Assembly: GCF_950023065.1 (NCBI RefSeq)
Contig: NC_088679.1
Coordinates: forward strand, 79,732,001-79,796,000
Direction of reading: 5' to 3'
Length of the DNA: 64,000 nucleotides
Source: Planococcus citri
Taxonomy: Eukaryota; Arthropoda; Insecta; Hemiptera; Pseudococcidae
Shown: positions 45,254 to 58,370 of the stretch, piece after piece
How the letters are laid out: each line of letters starts with the position of its first letter
Position numbering within the stretch: the first letter of the stretch is position 1
Position numbers and translations under genes: made by a program
The notes under the pieces: model-generated
Told to the model about the DNA's origin: nothing
The model's database searches: none
What the model saw: only the letters and a program-made list of their open reading frames with translations

Positions 45254-47813
45254 TCATTCTCGAGGAGCTTGATTCAATAAATCGAAATTGGATCGTATCA
45301 ATATAATATCCTTAAGAAGTCGATTTTCTGCGCTGTTCCTACTCGTATCCGAAATAAATTTCAATTGAGAAGTAAACATTTCCAGGAAAACATTACTCGG
45401 CGGTACAGAAAGGATAACTTGCGATAATTTGTAAACTTCTTTATAAAGGTATTTCTTTTCTTGCCAAAATGCGGGAACGTCTTCGATTTCGAGCAGAGGT
45501 TCGGAATCTTTGAATTTTTTCAAAGCAGTCTGAACATTGATTTGTTTGTCTTGTTGCTTCAGAGGCGTTTTGACCATCGATCTGACGTACTGGTAAAGTT
45601 CATCTTCTTCGTCGTCGGCAGGATTCTCTAATTTTATAGACGGCGTGATGGGTTCTTCTGTTTCTAGAACACGAGTTGAAAAATTATCAATTTCTTCATC
45701 GCTTATTAAAAATGTACAAAATGAGATTTTAAAAAAAATAAGGTTTACCATCGGTAAACGAAACGGTAGGTTGTAAGGCTGTCATACGGTCGTAGATATC
45801 GACTAAGTGAGCGAATACTTCATCGTGATCGTTACGGTTGAGAGTATTTTTGAAACGAGGATCTAAGAAGAGACACGACTTGAACGTGACGTTGTTGAAT
45901 AACCAGCTTTTACGTTTATCCATATTTTTACATAAACGGAGTGAAAATTCAGTGCCTGGAAGAGAGCCATTTTGTGATTAGAGAATAACCATTGGAATGA
46001 AAATAAACGCAATAAAAAGACTAGGTAAGTAATTCTTCGTACCAATTTTTTTTGTTTTCAAAAAAGAAGTGATCCATATTTTGTAAAATTCGCTTAACGG
46101 AACGTATTTGGGGGTAAGACGAATAATGGCCACCTTGAGAGGTTTCAACGAATCTACGATATCCATCACAAGATTCCACTCATTTAATGGAACAACAATT
46201 TCGGGGATTGTTGCCGATAACTGGTCCAGGTAGGGTTTTAATTCGACTAGTCTTTGAAGCATATCGTACGTTGAGAGTAGTCTACAAAAAAAAAAAAAAA
46301 AAATAGAACTTTTCGAAGAAAAAATCAAATTTACGGTGAAAAAAATCCAACCAACCTGTAATTACTATCGAGAATGGGTTTTTTCTTACACCGAAAAGAT
46401 TTCAATTGATGCGCATACGCCGGTGTAGTCAATTTCTTCACAATAGTTCGGATTTTTTTCAATAAAGCGGTGATTTCGGCTGTTTCAGCGAATGTATCCA
46501 ACATGGATAATTGGAAAACATGAACCAAACTTCTGGCAGCTGCAAAACATTATATAATTAGTACAAAAATAATTATTTAGAAAAAAAAAAATCAGACTCA
46601 CTAATAATATGTTCTTCGACGGACCAACACTCGATCACTTCTTCGACAATTCTCTCGGTAGCTTCGTCATTTGAGACTGCATCGTCACATTCCATTTCAT
46701 TACGATCTTCTTCGGGATCATACTCGGTTTCTTCAACTTCGAATATATCGAAATCTGAATCATAATTAGTATAGTCTGTATACACTTTAGAGACAGAAGG
46801 TGTACTAGTCGCAACCGCAGACTGTGTTTTAGATTCATCAGCATCCTCCGTTTTATTGGTCACTTTCAGAGCTTGAGAACAATTGGTTACAACGATATGA
46901 TAAATTTGATGCGTTTGGACTCCCACCTCGAGCAGCACGTTGAAAATTTCTTCTTTTAAAATATCTTGCGTATGATCATTGGGTAAACTTATCACAGCCA
47001 AGCTGAAAACCAAGTGCTGGGAAGATTTTCGAATATGCACGCCTATTCCGTACACGTGTTTTTTGTCGACGACAGCGCAATCGATTCTTAAACAAATCAA
47101 TTTATTCTTCAGCAACTCGGTGATATTCCTTCGAATAGATTCGGCTTTTGATTTAACCATTTTTATGATTTTGCTTCGATTCATTATCTGTCTAGGGCCG
47201 GCACCTTGTTCAGATCCTTTGTATGCCAGAGCAGCGAGTTTTTTGAACCCGCTTTCTTCGACGATACTGAAAGGGAGCCCATTAACGGTGACCAATTCGA
47301 TAATGGCGTCTTCTATTTCGCTCGGTTTACTCAGTTTAGGCGATATGGGTTCCCTTATTGAGATGTCTTTTTCTACTACTTGAGGCGATATTTTACGTTT
47401 TTTCACTTCGGGCTGCTGCTGAGGTGGTTCAGGATCGTATTCGATGACTTGAGAGTGTATCATGGATAAGTCAACATTGACGAAATGTGGCGTTGTATTG
47501 GGGATACCCATAGATGCTTTGAGGTCATCTGAAGGAACGAGCAATTGGGTTTTTTCAGTCCAGTACAGACTCCAGTCGTCTTCGTGCCATGTTTTTACGT
47601 GTTTTTCAAGATTACCCGCGTGTCTGCCCTGGAAACGTGACGATACCGGTTGTAGAAACGGTAAAATTTCAGAATAAATTACCAAAGGATTATAAAGTTT
47701 ACTTTTATTGCAGCGTTGCAAAGTGCTCCTTCCTTGTTGAGTAGTTGACAAATGGACTTGTTCACTTCATAAATGAAGTAGTCGTGGATTCTGGATGTAA
47801 CTCTGCGTGGCAT
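45254..47813 (-). CDS. hAT-transposase-derived BED zinc-finger protein
   Basis: Six exons: 47703-47813, 46602-47628, 46356-46539, 46043-46281, 45749-45955 and 45254-45663, 2,178 nt (725 residues). A 74-nt intron joins LCNAAIK to GRHAGNLEKHVKTWH, rebuilding a BED-type finger (residues ~22-52), although the first cysteine pair is unusually spaced. Residues ~210-530 are hAT RNase H-like (LLSTYDMLQRLVELKPYL), followed by LDPRFK and a C-terminal hAT dimerisation domain (YKLSQVILSVPPSNVFLEMF). The first catalytic Asp is kept (RIDCAVVD, ~220), the TDN motif reads TNC (~285), and the conserved Glu region reads SLKPLKVA (~493), so catalysis is probably lost. Intact frame, host-like short introns and no terminal repeats suggest a domesticated gene of the ZBED/DREF kind. 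The exact orthologue is not identified. Confidence 0.82.
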
Positions 47814-49267
47814 TGTGAAATACCTGAAAAAACCAGAAAGAAATTCGTTAATATTGAATAAAATCGATAGAAAAAAATCTCAAGTAAGCACATTTTTTTG
47901 CTGAGTAGGCATAAAATGAAAGGGCTTTGATAAAGAAAGTTGACAATAAATAATTTATAGGGTCCTCGATGCTTATTGCTCTCAACCAAAAATGTGGCAA
48001 AAAGTATACGAATTTTTTCATTGTAAATGAAATAAAAAATTGAGATTTATTTCTTATAAGTTCCCATCCTTCATCTCTTGTTGTTGTATGCAGCATCCTA
48101 CCTATTCACTGAGCTGAATTTCTTGGCATAAAAAATTGATGCTTCGCAAGTTCGCACCTTCTGAAGCTTTTTTTCGACTAGATTAATTTTCTCTATCTAT
48201 ATGGAGTGAATTACGAGTCCACCCTGTGGAAGTACAACGTTTTTTCGAGCAATGTATAACGAAATACAGTTAATTAATGGCATACTTGCCGGTTCAAATT
48301 TCTTTAATAATCTAGTAACGATAACGAGCACGGCAGCCATTAGCTTATAGAATTGAGAGATCTTGATCACGTTTGACATCAAATCGTACATAATAAATGA
48401 GACATGGTGCAGGAGGAATCTATTTAATTATTACCTTTGCTACTTCTGCAGAATTATTTTCCCTTCAACGAAGTTTTCTTCGATTATTACGTTATTATTA
48501 ACGTTACAAATAACTTGAACTAGAACACAAAATGGAAAATAACTAAACTGAAATGTTTTCTGTTACGAGATTCTGCGTTATGTTTACGTTTTCATAAGTT
48601 TTTATTTGGTTTTCGGCCTGGTTCAAGTTGAAATACAGACCGTTAGTTGATTTTTCATAGTATAGGAGCGCTACAGTCTACGCGAATTTGAAATGAAAAG
48701 CTACGGGATTTGTCGTTCATTTTTCGAAAGAATAGAATCTTCTGTGAACTTTTCTGAATTTTGATTATTTCAATTTTGTAATTTATTTACTTCGCTAATT
48801 ACTTTATTTTCTAGCGAAGAGCTGATTATAATTCGAAGAAATGCGAAGAAATGGGAGAGCTTCGAGTGTGTACTTTAGGTTCAGAAGCATTCTAGGACAA
48901 TAGAGACTTTTGTTGGAAAGGAATTCCATCAAGATGACACACTGAATTTTGCTCCGATAGATTTTGAATATTTGAGTAAGTACTTGACTGAAATCATAAT
49001 TATACCTCAGATATCTATTTTCAATGTATTTCTGTTCATCTCGAGGAAGTCAGGTTGGATATCGAAGATCCAAACCGATACATATCCGCTGTGATGATCA
49101 AATTTCAATTCCACCCATTCGTATTCAAATTCAAATCAAATCTTCCATTTGATTGTGCCAAAGTGTTGATAAAATTTTCAATCCAAACATGTTGATTTCA
49201 GATTATCGCAGTTAGATTCTGTAACACGCATACTTGCAAAGTAAGCAATATCTTCCTCTCTGATAAA
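47814..49267. promoter_or_regulatory. Head-to-head spacer, hAT-derived gene and WDR48
   Basis: The two genes are divergent. A splice acceptor (TTTTTTCAG) sits 10 nt before the ATG of the hAT-derived gene, implying a 5'-UTR intron there, and another (GATTTCAG near 49201) precedes the WDR48 start exon. Transcription starts for both genes probably lie between about 48400 and 48900. No further coding frame is recognised. Confidence 0.5.
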
Positions 49268-51097
49268 ATGATTCCGGCGCATAAGAAAGTCCAACAGTCC
49301 AATATTTCATCGAAGAAAATACAAGTAAGCTAATCAGTAATCCACCCCATTCGATCAACTCGACAATTCGTTTTCATGTCGATTTATTCCAGGTATCATT
49401 CGTCGTTCGAGATGAGCACGAACCGAAACATCGAGCAGGTGTTAATTCGCTTCAATACGATCCAAACTTAGAACGATTATTTTCGGCCGGACGTGACAGT
49501 ATTATCAGAACATGGGATTGTAGAAATATTAACAAACCTTACATACAATCTTTAGAACATCATACAGACTGGGTTAACGATATAATATTATGCTGTAATG
49601 GAAAAAATCGTGAGTATTTGGCTTGGATTTGTTCGCCGCCGGTGTAAATGTTCCATATTAATTATTTTACATATTTTCATCAGTGATCTCTGCCAGTTCC
49701 GATACTACGGTGAAAGTATGGAACGCCCATAAAGGTTTTTGTATGTCAACATTGAGAACTCACAAAGATTACGTTCGGGCTCTTGCTTACGCCAAAGATC
49801 AAGAAAAAGTCGCCTCCGCCGGCTTAGATAAAGCTATTTTCCTATGGGATATTAATACTTTAACCGCCTTGACGGCCAGTAATAATACTGTTACTAGTAA
49901 GTAATTGTTCGTCTCACACGTGACAGGTGTTTTGTCAGATCTAATAATTCATTGCGTCTGGTTTCAGCTTCATCTCTGCCCGGCAGTAAAAATTCCATTT
50001 ATAGTTTAGCCATGAATTCAATGGGTACTGTAATCGTTGGAGGCAGTACAGAGAAAGTACTCAGAGTTTGGGATCCTCGAAATTGTCAAAAAATAATGAA
50101 ATTAATAGGTAAATATTCGATCATCTGCGTAAAAATTCTTCGATTAGTATTTTCGAATATCTTACTCATGAGAATAAATGTTCAACAGGTCATACAGATA
50201 ATGTAAAAGCATTAATACTGAATCGCGACGGTACCCAGTGCCTATCCGGTAGTTCAGACGGTACAATAAAACTGTGGTCTTTAGGACAGCAACAGTGCAT
50301 GGTTACCATTAGAATACATAAAGAAGGCGTTTGGGCATTAGCGGTAATTACTCATCTTCTTCGCATGCTTGTATATTATCATTTGTACTATAAATAACTT
50401 CTATGATCCTAGGCTACTGAAAACTTCTCTCATGTCATTTCCGGTGGAAGAGATCGTCGAATTTTCAAAACAGATTTGAAAAATACCTCGAATACCACCC
50501 TGATTGCCGAAGAAAGTCATCCAGTACTGAAAATTTGCCCTGTGCCAGATTTTTCTGGTATTTGGGTAGCCACCGATGAATCCAGCATTAATTTTTGGGT
50601 ACATATTGTAATTAGCTGACTTCGGAATGAATTTAATTGCAACTAAAAATGTGTTTTTTTTTCTCAAGTCCCTTAACGATAGATCAAATCCCGATGACAT
50701 GGACGGCGATTACGATATCGGCGTTGAAACTGAACCCAAGATGACTATCGAAGGAGCTCCAGCGATTAAAAAATATCACGTGCTTAATGATAAAAGACAC
50801 ATATTAACTCAAGATTCCTCTGGAAGTGTTAGTCTTTACGATGTGCTTCAGGTATAAGAGTTTTTTTTTCTCGTTATTAATATGTGTACGTGGAATTATC
50901 ACCCTAATGTCGATGAATTCGTTGATTTAGATTAAAAAAATTGAAGAATTAGGTGAAGTAGATTTCGAAGAACAAGTAAAGGAGAGATTTAAAATGATAC
51001 ATGTTCCGAACTGGTTTAATATCGATCTGAAGACCGGTGTAAGTTGAAATAATCTATTTAGGTAGTTTATTCGTGCAGATAATTTTTCACTACCAAA

Positions 51098-51128
<31 letters not shown>

Positions 51129-52157
51129 ACCAATTTTAGTTCTTGACCATACATTTGGGACAGGAAGAAAACGATTGTTTTTCTGCTTGGGTAGCCGGAA
51201 AAGACGTCGACATAGTCAATCCCCCTGATCAGAAAGGTATTACATATTTAATAATTTCATAATAATCATCGATTATTATTTTTCATTTTCTAAAACACTC
51301 GTTTTATTTTCCAGTCAATTACGGTTGTCTACTTTTGAAAGCTTTGCTGGAGCACTGGAAATTTACGTTATTAGAAGAAGAAAATGAAGAATTATCCAAA
51401 GATCAAAATAACGGTTCACCGCCTTCCTTAGTTTTAGGCGAATTACAAGTACCTCAACATACTCCTATTATATTTACGTAAGTATCGAAAAAAAGAAAAT
51501 CATTATCCAACAAATTCGACCATTTTTCCATCTTTTTGGTTTCGATTGATTACAGCGAAGTTGGTAATAGAACACTTTACCGAGTAACCGTCAAAGACTG
51601 CGCTGGCCAAACTGAAACTCATATTTTGAACGAAACCGTACCCGATTGGGTTAGAGAAGTATTAATTATGAAGAAGCAGCCCAAGTTTATCAAAATATCG
51701 TTCTATCTCTTACCACCGAATGAATTCATGTCGAAGAACACCAAACGGGAAAGATTAGTTGCAAATGATTTCATCCAAGTTCATAAAATCATCGAACACG
51801 TTTACGAAAAATTCTGCGGTTCGGATTGTTCTCCTGCGGCCAATATGACCGGTGGGAGCGGCGCTGCGACAAATGTCGAAAGAACTACGAATGCCATGAG
51901 TCAGGAGAGTCAAGCTTCGTTTTTAGATTCTATCGAAATCGTTTGCAATGATCAGGTAAACAACTCGAATGGTATATTTCTTACGAGTATTGAATTATAA
52001 AAACGAGAACGAATGCTAAAATTTATTCTTTTGACAGGTTTTAGATCCCAGTATGGAACTTAGAACAGTCAAGTATCACATATGGAAATCATCTTCCGAT
52101 TTAACCCTTCATTACAGAGGCAACAAAGGCAGCTTGAGTTTCTTACAGAAGAATTAG
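49268..52157 (+). CDS. WDR48: WDR48 / UAF1, cofactor of USP1, USP12 and USP46
   Basis: WD40 scaffold that activates deubiquitinases and acts with USP1 on FANCD2 and PCNA. Twelve exons: 49268-49324, 49393-49609, 49684-49896, 49968-50108, 50189-50343, 50413-50598, 50669-50851, 50931-51038, 51140-51236, 51315-51477, 51556-51955 and 52038-52157. Total 2,040 nt (679 residues), against about 677 in human. WD repeats occupy residues ~20-~330, with highly conserved blocks such as HHTDWVNDIILCCNGK, SASSDTTVKVWNAHKGFCMS, LWDINTLTALTASNN and STEKVLRVWDPR. The C-terminal part has VPNWF, HTPVIF and NETVPDWV, and ends QVLDPSMELRTVKYHIWKSS with LTLHYR, the SUMO-like domain region. Introns are 63-101 nt. No defect is seen. 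Confidence 0.97.
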
Positions 52158-52379
52158 GTAGTTCGCTTTGAATTTAATAGTTAAAAATAGAAAATACGAG
52201 AAGTACAGGCTTTTAGGGACTGAAACCCAAAACGACTCACTGGGGGGGGGGGGGTCCTGCTTGGAAGGTCCAGGGATTTATGTAGAAAAATTCAGACGCA
52301 GAAATTAGAATACAAAAAAAAGTTCGTGAATTTCTTTTATTTTTTGAGACATTGAGGGCTCTATCTAACAAGCAGACTT

Positions 52380-55300
52380 CTTGAGGTTTCCGCCTCCGAT
52401 TTGAACGGGACCGCGATTTTTGGAAAGAGCATATTTTAAAATCCCCAAATCCAAATTTTCAGATACCCAAGTTCATTTTTCGATTTTTGGGGAATTTTTG
52501 AAATTCCAAAGTTGAATATTTTGGTGATTTATGCTTTTTTTAAAAAAAGTGCGTACTTGATCAATAAAAATGTTCAAAATAAGTCCTACAACTGATATCA
52601 ACCCCCCAAATCCAAATTTCGCCATTTTCAGCCATTCTGGAGCCTCCAGCGCTATTTCTCAATTTCTCCAGAATTTTCAATTTGCTCCAGAAGGCGTGAA
52701 TATGAAGTTGGGCAGTTAAAAATCGAGTTGTGTATATTGCTCGATTTGTTTAACGAGTTTATCCACATTTGAGTCGATTTTGGGAGGGACACCTCAAGAG
52801 TGGTTTTTTAACTAGTTTTTTTCAAATAAAAAATCCAAAAAATTAAAATTTTACCGTTTGCGAGGAAATTTTTGAAATTTGCGCGAATCGCTGTATTTTG
52901 AATACAACAAACCCCTTCAGGTCGAGTTCCGCCATTTCCAGCCATTCTGGAGCCTCCAGCGAGATTTTTCAATTTCTCCAGAATTTTTAATTTGCTCCAG
53001 AAGGCATGAATATGAAATTGGGCAGCTAAAAATGGAGTTGTGTAATATACTCGACCTGTTTAACGAATTTATCCACATTTGAGCCGATTCTGGAGGGGAC
53101 ACCTGAAGAGTGGTTTTTTGACCAGCTTTCTTTCAAAATAAAAATATTCAAAAATGAAAAATTTCCCGTTTGCGAGAAAATTTTTGAAATTTGCGCGAAT
53201 CGCTGTATTTTGAACATAACAAACCCTTTGAGGCCGAGTTCCGCCATTTCTAGCCATTCTGGAGCCTCCAGCGCGATTTTTCAATTTCTCCAGAATTTTT
53301 AATTTGCTCCAGAAGACGTTAATATTAAGTTGGGCAGCTAAAAATGGAGTTGTGTAATATACTCGACCTGTTTAACGAATTTATCCACACTTGAGCCGAT
53401 TCTGGAGGGGACACCTCAAGAGTGGTTTTTTGACCAGTTTTTTTTCAAAATAAAAATATTCAAAAATTCCGCTTTTGCGAGAAAATTTTCGAAATTTGCG
53501 CGAATTGCAGTATTTTGTCATGAAATAATCCCTCGAGGGCAAATTTCGCCATTTCTAGCCATTCTGGAGCCTCCAGCGCGATTTTTCAATTTCTCCAGAA
53601 TTTTGAATTTGCTCCAGAAGGCGTGAATATTAAGCTGGGCAGCTAAAAATCGAGTTGTGTGATATACTCAACCTGTTTAACGAATTTATCCACACTTGAG
53701 CCGATTCTGGAGGGGACACCTCAAGAGTGGTTTTTTGACCAGGTTTTTTCAAAATGAAAATATTCAAAAATCAAAAATTTCCCTTTTGCGAGAAAAATGT
53801 TCGAATTTGCGCGAATTGCAGTATTTTGTTATGAAATAATCCCTCAATGACGAATTTCGCCATTTCCAGCCATTCTGGAGCCTCCAGCGCGATTTTTCAA
53901 TTTCTCCAGAATTTTGAATTTGCTCCAGAAGGCGTGAATATGAAGTTGGGCAGTTAAAAATCGAGTTGTGTGTATTGCTCGATTTGTTTAACGAGTTTAT
54001 CCACATTTGAGTCGATTTTGGGAGGGACACCTCAAGAGTGGTTTTTTAACTAGTTTTTTTCAAATAAAAAATCCAAAAAATCAAAATTTTACCGTTTGCG
54101 AGAAAATTTTTGAAATTTGCGCGAATCGCTGTATTTCGAATACAACAAACCCCTTGAGGCCGAGTTCCGCCATTTCCAGCCATTCTGGAGCCTCCAGCGC
54201 GATTTTTCAATTTCTCCAGAATTTTGAATTTGCTCCAGAAGGTGTGAATATTAAGTTGGGCAGCTAAAAATCGAGTTGTGTGATATACTCGACCTGTTTA
54301 ACGAATTTATCCACACTTGAGCCGATTCTGGAGGGGACACCTCAAGAGTGGTTTTTTGACCAGTTTTTTTTCAAAATGAAAATATTCAAAAATTTCCCTT
54401 TTGCGAGAAAATTTTTGAAATTTACGCGAATTGCAGTATTTTGTCATGAACTAATCTCTCGAGGGCGAATTTCGCCATTTCTAGCCATTCTGGAGCCTCC
54501 AGCGCGATTTTTCAATTTCTCCAGAATTTTGAATTTGCTCCAGAAGGCGTGAATTTGAAGTTGGGCAGCTAAAAATCGAGTTGTGTGTTATACTCGACCT
54601 GTTTAACGAATTTATTCACACTTGAGCCGATTCTGGAGGGGACACCTCAAGAGTGGTTTTTTGACCAGGTTTTTTCAAAATGAAAATATTCAAAAATCAA
54701 AAATTTCCCTTTTGCGAGAAAAATGTTCGAATTTGCGCGAATTGCAGTATTTTGTCATGAAATAATCCCTCGAGGACGAATTTCGCCATTTCCAGCCATT
54801 CTGGAGGCTCCAGCGCGATTTTTCAATTTCTCCAGAATTTTTAATTTGCTCCAGAAGGCGTGCATATGAACTTGGGCAGCTAAAAATCGAGTTGTGTGTT
54901 ATGCTTGACCTGTTTAACGAGTTCATCGACACTTGAGCCGATTCTGGAGGGGACACCTCAATAGTGGTTTTTTGACCAGGTTTTTTCAAAATGAAAATAT
55001 TCAAAAATCAAAAATTTCCCTTTTGCGAGAAAAATGTTCGAATTTGCGCGAATTGCAGTATTTTGTTATGAAATAATCCCTCAAGGACGAATTTCGCCAT
55101 TTCCAGCCATTCTGGAGCTTCCAGCGCGATTTTTCAATTTCTCCAGAATTTTTAATTTGCTCCAGAAGGCGTGCATATGAACTTGGGCAGCTAAAAATCG
55201 AGTTGTGTGTTATGCTCGACCTGTTTAACGAGTTTATCCACATTTGAGCCGATTCTGGAAGGGACACCTCAAAAGTGAGTTTTTGACCAGCTGTTTTGTT

Positions 55301-55925
55301 CAAAATGAAAATATCCAAAAATCAAAAATTTCTCGTTTGTGAAAAAATTTTCGTAATTTGCGCTAATCGCTGTATTTCGTTATTAATTATCCCCAAGAGT
55401 GCGAATTTCGCCATTTCCAACCTTTCTGGGGCGTCCCTTTAATTTTTGGATATTTTTATTATGAAAAGAGCTGGTCAAGGAAATACTCTATAGGTGTTCC
55501 CTCCAGAATCGGCTCAAATGTGGATAAATTCGTTGAACAGGTCGAGTATTACACACAACTCGATTTTCAGCTGCCCAACTTCATAATAACGTCTTCTGGA
55601 GCAAAATAAAAATTCTGGAGAATATTGAAAAATCGCACTGGAGGCTCCAGAATGGCTGAAAACGGCGAAATTTCGATTTGGGGAATTAATATCAGTTTTA
55701 GGATTTATTTTGATCATTTTTACTGATCATGTACGTACTTTTTTGAAAAAAGTATGAATCACTGAAAACAGTCAATTTTGAATTTTCAAACATTCGCCAA
55801 ATATCAAGATATAAAGTTGGGCAGCTGAAAATTTGGTTTCGGGGGTTTTAGACCATACTCTTTCAAAAAATCGCGGTCCCGTTCAAACCGGAGGCGAACA
55901 CCTCAAGAGGTTCCCTTGTAAGGGG
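52380..55925. mobile_element. 3.5-kb composite element: inverted ends around a 310-bp array
   Basis: The left end (CTTGAGGTTTCCGCCTCCGA near 52380, GAACGGGACCGCGATTTTTG, then GTGCGTACTTGATCA) is mirrored at 55725-55920 (TGATCATGTACGTACTTTTT ... AAAATCGCGGTCCCGTTC, ACCGGAGGCGAACACCTCAA). The inverted arms extend ~200-300 bp. Between them lies a tandem array (next entry). The element is inserted downstream of WDR48. A second copy of its right end starts this window. Confidence 0.85.
52600..55680. repeat. Tandem array, ~310-bp unit, about ten copies
   Basis: The anchor GCCATTCTGGAGCCTCCAGC occurs near 52631, 52941, 53253, 53558, 53869, 54179, 54483, 54795 and 55106 (last as GGAGCTTCCAGC), with decayed copies near 55416 and an inverted copy near 55640. 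Spacing is 304-312 bp. Each unit also has CTCCAGAATTTT, TTGGGCAGCTAAAAATCGAG, TTTAACGAATTTATCCACA and GGGACACCTCAAGAGTGG. The many open frames here are shadows of the repeat. Confidence 0.93.
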
Positions 55926-55929
55926 TCAA

Positions 55930-57480
55930 GAGAGATTTTTTCTTGTAAAAAGGGCTTATTTTGAAAAATTCTGACCGAAAATGAAAAAGAGGATTATTTA
56001 AAAGAACTCTGACGCAGAAATGGACAGTTTGGAGTAGATTGGGGTTTGACAAGGAAGGGAGGGGGCTCCTAACTGAAACAAACCAAGAATAGGGAATTTT
56101 TTTGTCATGATGACCAACTTTGGAGTAAAATTGCTCTGGTCTACTTCAACTCAAATTATTTGCGGCGTTTTAAAGGGATTCGAGATTCGAGAATACCTTC
56201 AAAAACGATTGCCAAAAATTTCAAAAGGTTGAAGTTGAAATTTGACGAAATCTGCAGAGAAACTGAACCCAAAACTGGGCTGATTTGGCTTGAAATGGCC
56301 CTACTTGTACTCACAAACACAGAAAACATTTTCAGTGAATTTTTTTGGGGTATTTTGGGCTTCGTTTTATCTTTAAAAAGCCTGTACTAAAATTCCAAAC
56401 CTCAGTTTCATACTTTTTAATCATACCAATCATACTAATTCCACAGTTTTATCGCGTAGATTGTTCCAAAATACATTCCCAGAGTTGAAATATCTCTCTG
56501 TACATGAAAAACGACTGCTTCTGTTGCCGAAAGAATCAAATCGAAGGCTGTTGGTGTTCTCTTTAAACCAAAGACGAAGAAGGCGTGAAGAATTATAGTA
56601 GCCTTATTACCTTTCTGATGGCTAATGAACGGTTTATAGATGGGAAAATGGTTACCATTTGTGATACACATGAAATAAGAAAGCACCATCTGTCATCTTT
56701 GCCGATGGCTTTTACCCAGAAAATGGTGTTTCGTTCGATTATTGTTCGAATTGTATTTATTTAATTAATTAATATGTATGGAAAATTCGTTGACGACTTT
56801 TTTTATGTTTAAAAACATTCGTTCGTTGTACATTTACATTATACGTTATTTTTTTTAAAAATATTTCTCGATCCGTGTTCAGACTTTATTCGTCTCCCTC
56901 CCACCATAGCACTGCGCTCTCCCTCTACTTTAATGTTATTTTGCGATTCTAGTTTTTAGTTTTATAATTTCGTCTATTTCGTTCTTTTTTTCTTTTCTTT
57001 TTTTTTTCATTTGTAATTTGACAGATTACCGTTGTTTACATACTAATTTATAAAACCTTTGAATGATTCGTTGTTTTTTTTTATCGTATATGTATTTGTG
57101 TTATATTTGTGTAAAAACGATCCTATTTCATTAATATAAATGTGTTTATTTTTCATTTGTGGATTTTTATTAGCTTCAGATAGGTCTTTAGGAAAGCCCT
57201 TTTTACCAGGGGTTATTCTAAGCTGTGTAGCTGATCACATTTTGTGTAGCTCCAAAAATTCATTTGGAATATAATTTCAATATCGGGAAAAGTTGTTTGA
57301 AATGACCAACAATTTTCCTATAGTTCTTGTGAAATTATTCAAAGTTCTGAAAAAAATGATCCAAAATGTTGCAAATTGGTTCAATGTATTTTTTTCAAAA
57401 AAATGTTCAGAATATGGAGGGAAAAAATGTTTACACTTTGAATGATTCAAAATACTTCAAGAAAATCATCAAATCTCACA
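55930..57480. other. Intergenic stretch, no gene recognised
   Basis: Short open frames at 56160-56390 (+) and 56435-56689 (-) have no recognisable family. The part 56700-57170 is AT-rich and UTR-like but is not linked to a gene here. Confidence 0.4.
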
Positions 57481-57489
57481 AAAAAATCG

Positions 57490-58370
57490 CTTTAAACTAA
57501 AATAGGATCAGAAATCGCGAATTAATCGATTTTTGGGGTTCAACCAATCGATTTTTCATCGTGATCGATTTTTGGTGGGGAGGTCTATTTTTGAATTTTC
57601 ATCAGGTATTTGTATTTTTAATTTTGATCATGTTTGATCATATCAGATCGAAAATCGTAAACAAATCGAATTTGGAATTCGATAAATCGATTTTTAGAAT
57701 TCGATAAATCGATTTTCAGAATTCGATAAATCGATTTTTGATCTTGACATTTATTTTGCGAGCCAAATTGATTTTCTCGTTTAGAATAAATGATTGATCA
57801 TATGGGGTCAAATTTTTGGAATTCGATCAATCGATTTTTAGAATTCGGTAAATCAATTTTTAGAATTCGATAAATCGATTTCTGATCCTGACATTTGTTT
57901 TACAAACTAAAATTGATTTTTTTCGTTTCGAATATGATCGATCATATGGGGGTCAGAAATCGCAATTTAATCGATTTTTGAGGTTCGATCAATCGATTTT
58001 TCATCATAATCGATTTTTAATGAGAATGTGAATTTCGATTTTTGGAATTCGATAAATCGATTTTTGATCCTGAAGTCTGTTTTGGGGGCTAGAATTGATT
58101 TTTCCGTTTCGAATCCGATTGATCATAATGGAGTCAGAAATGGCGAAATCATCGATTTTCTGGGTTCAATCAATCGATTTTTTTCCCATCATAATCGATT
58201 TTCAATGTGAAGGTCAATTTTTGAATTTCTCGAGGTTGAAATTTATTCTGAACTTGGAATATGTTTGATCATATGACATCAAAAATCGCAAACGAATCGA
58301 TTTTTAATCCTGAAGTCTGTTTTAGGGACTGAAATTGATTTTTTTTTTGTTCCGAATATGATTGATTACG
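57490..58370. repeat. Degenerate ATCGATTTTT-rich tandem repeat (~160 bp)
   Basis: About five diverged units, each with TTGATCATATGGGGTCAGAA-like, AATCGCAAATTAATCGATTT-like and AATTCGATAAATCGATTTTT segments; the TTGATCAT motif recurs near 57640, 57793, 57937, 58108 and 58266. AATCGATTTT and its variants occur more than twenty times. Confidence 0.8.

Noticed and set aside
46635..46844. 69-codon minus-strand frame overlapping the hAT-derived gene
   Set aside because: It overlaps the well-supported exon 46602-47628 in another frame.
52879..55318. Series of similar open frames on both strands
   Set aside because: They repeat every ~310 bp and follow the tandem array; they are frame shadows of a non-coding repeat.
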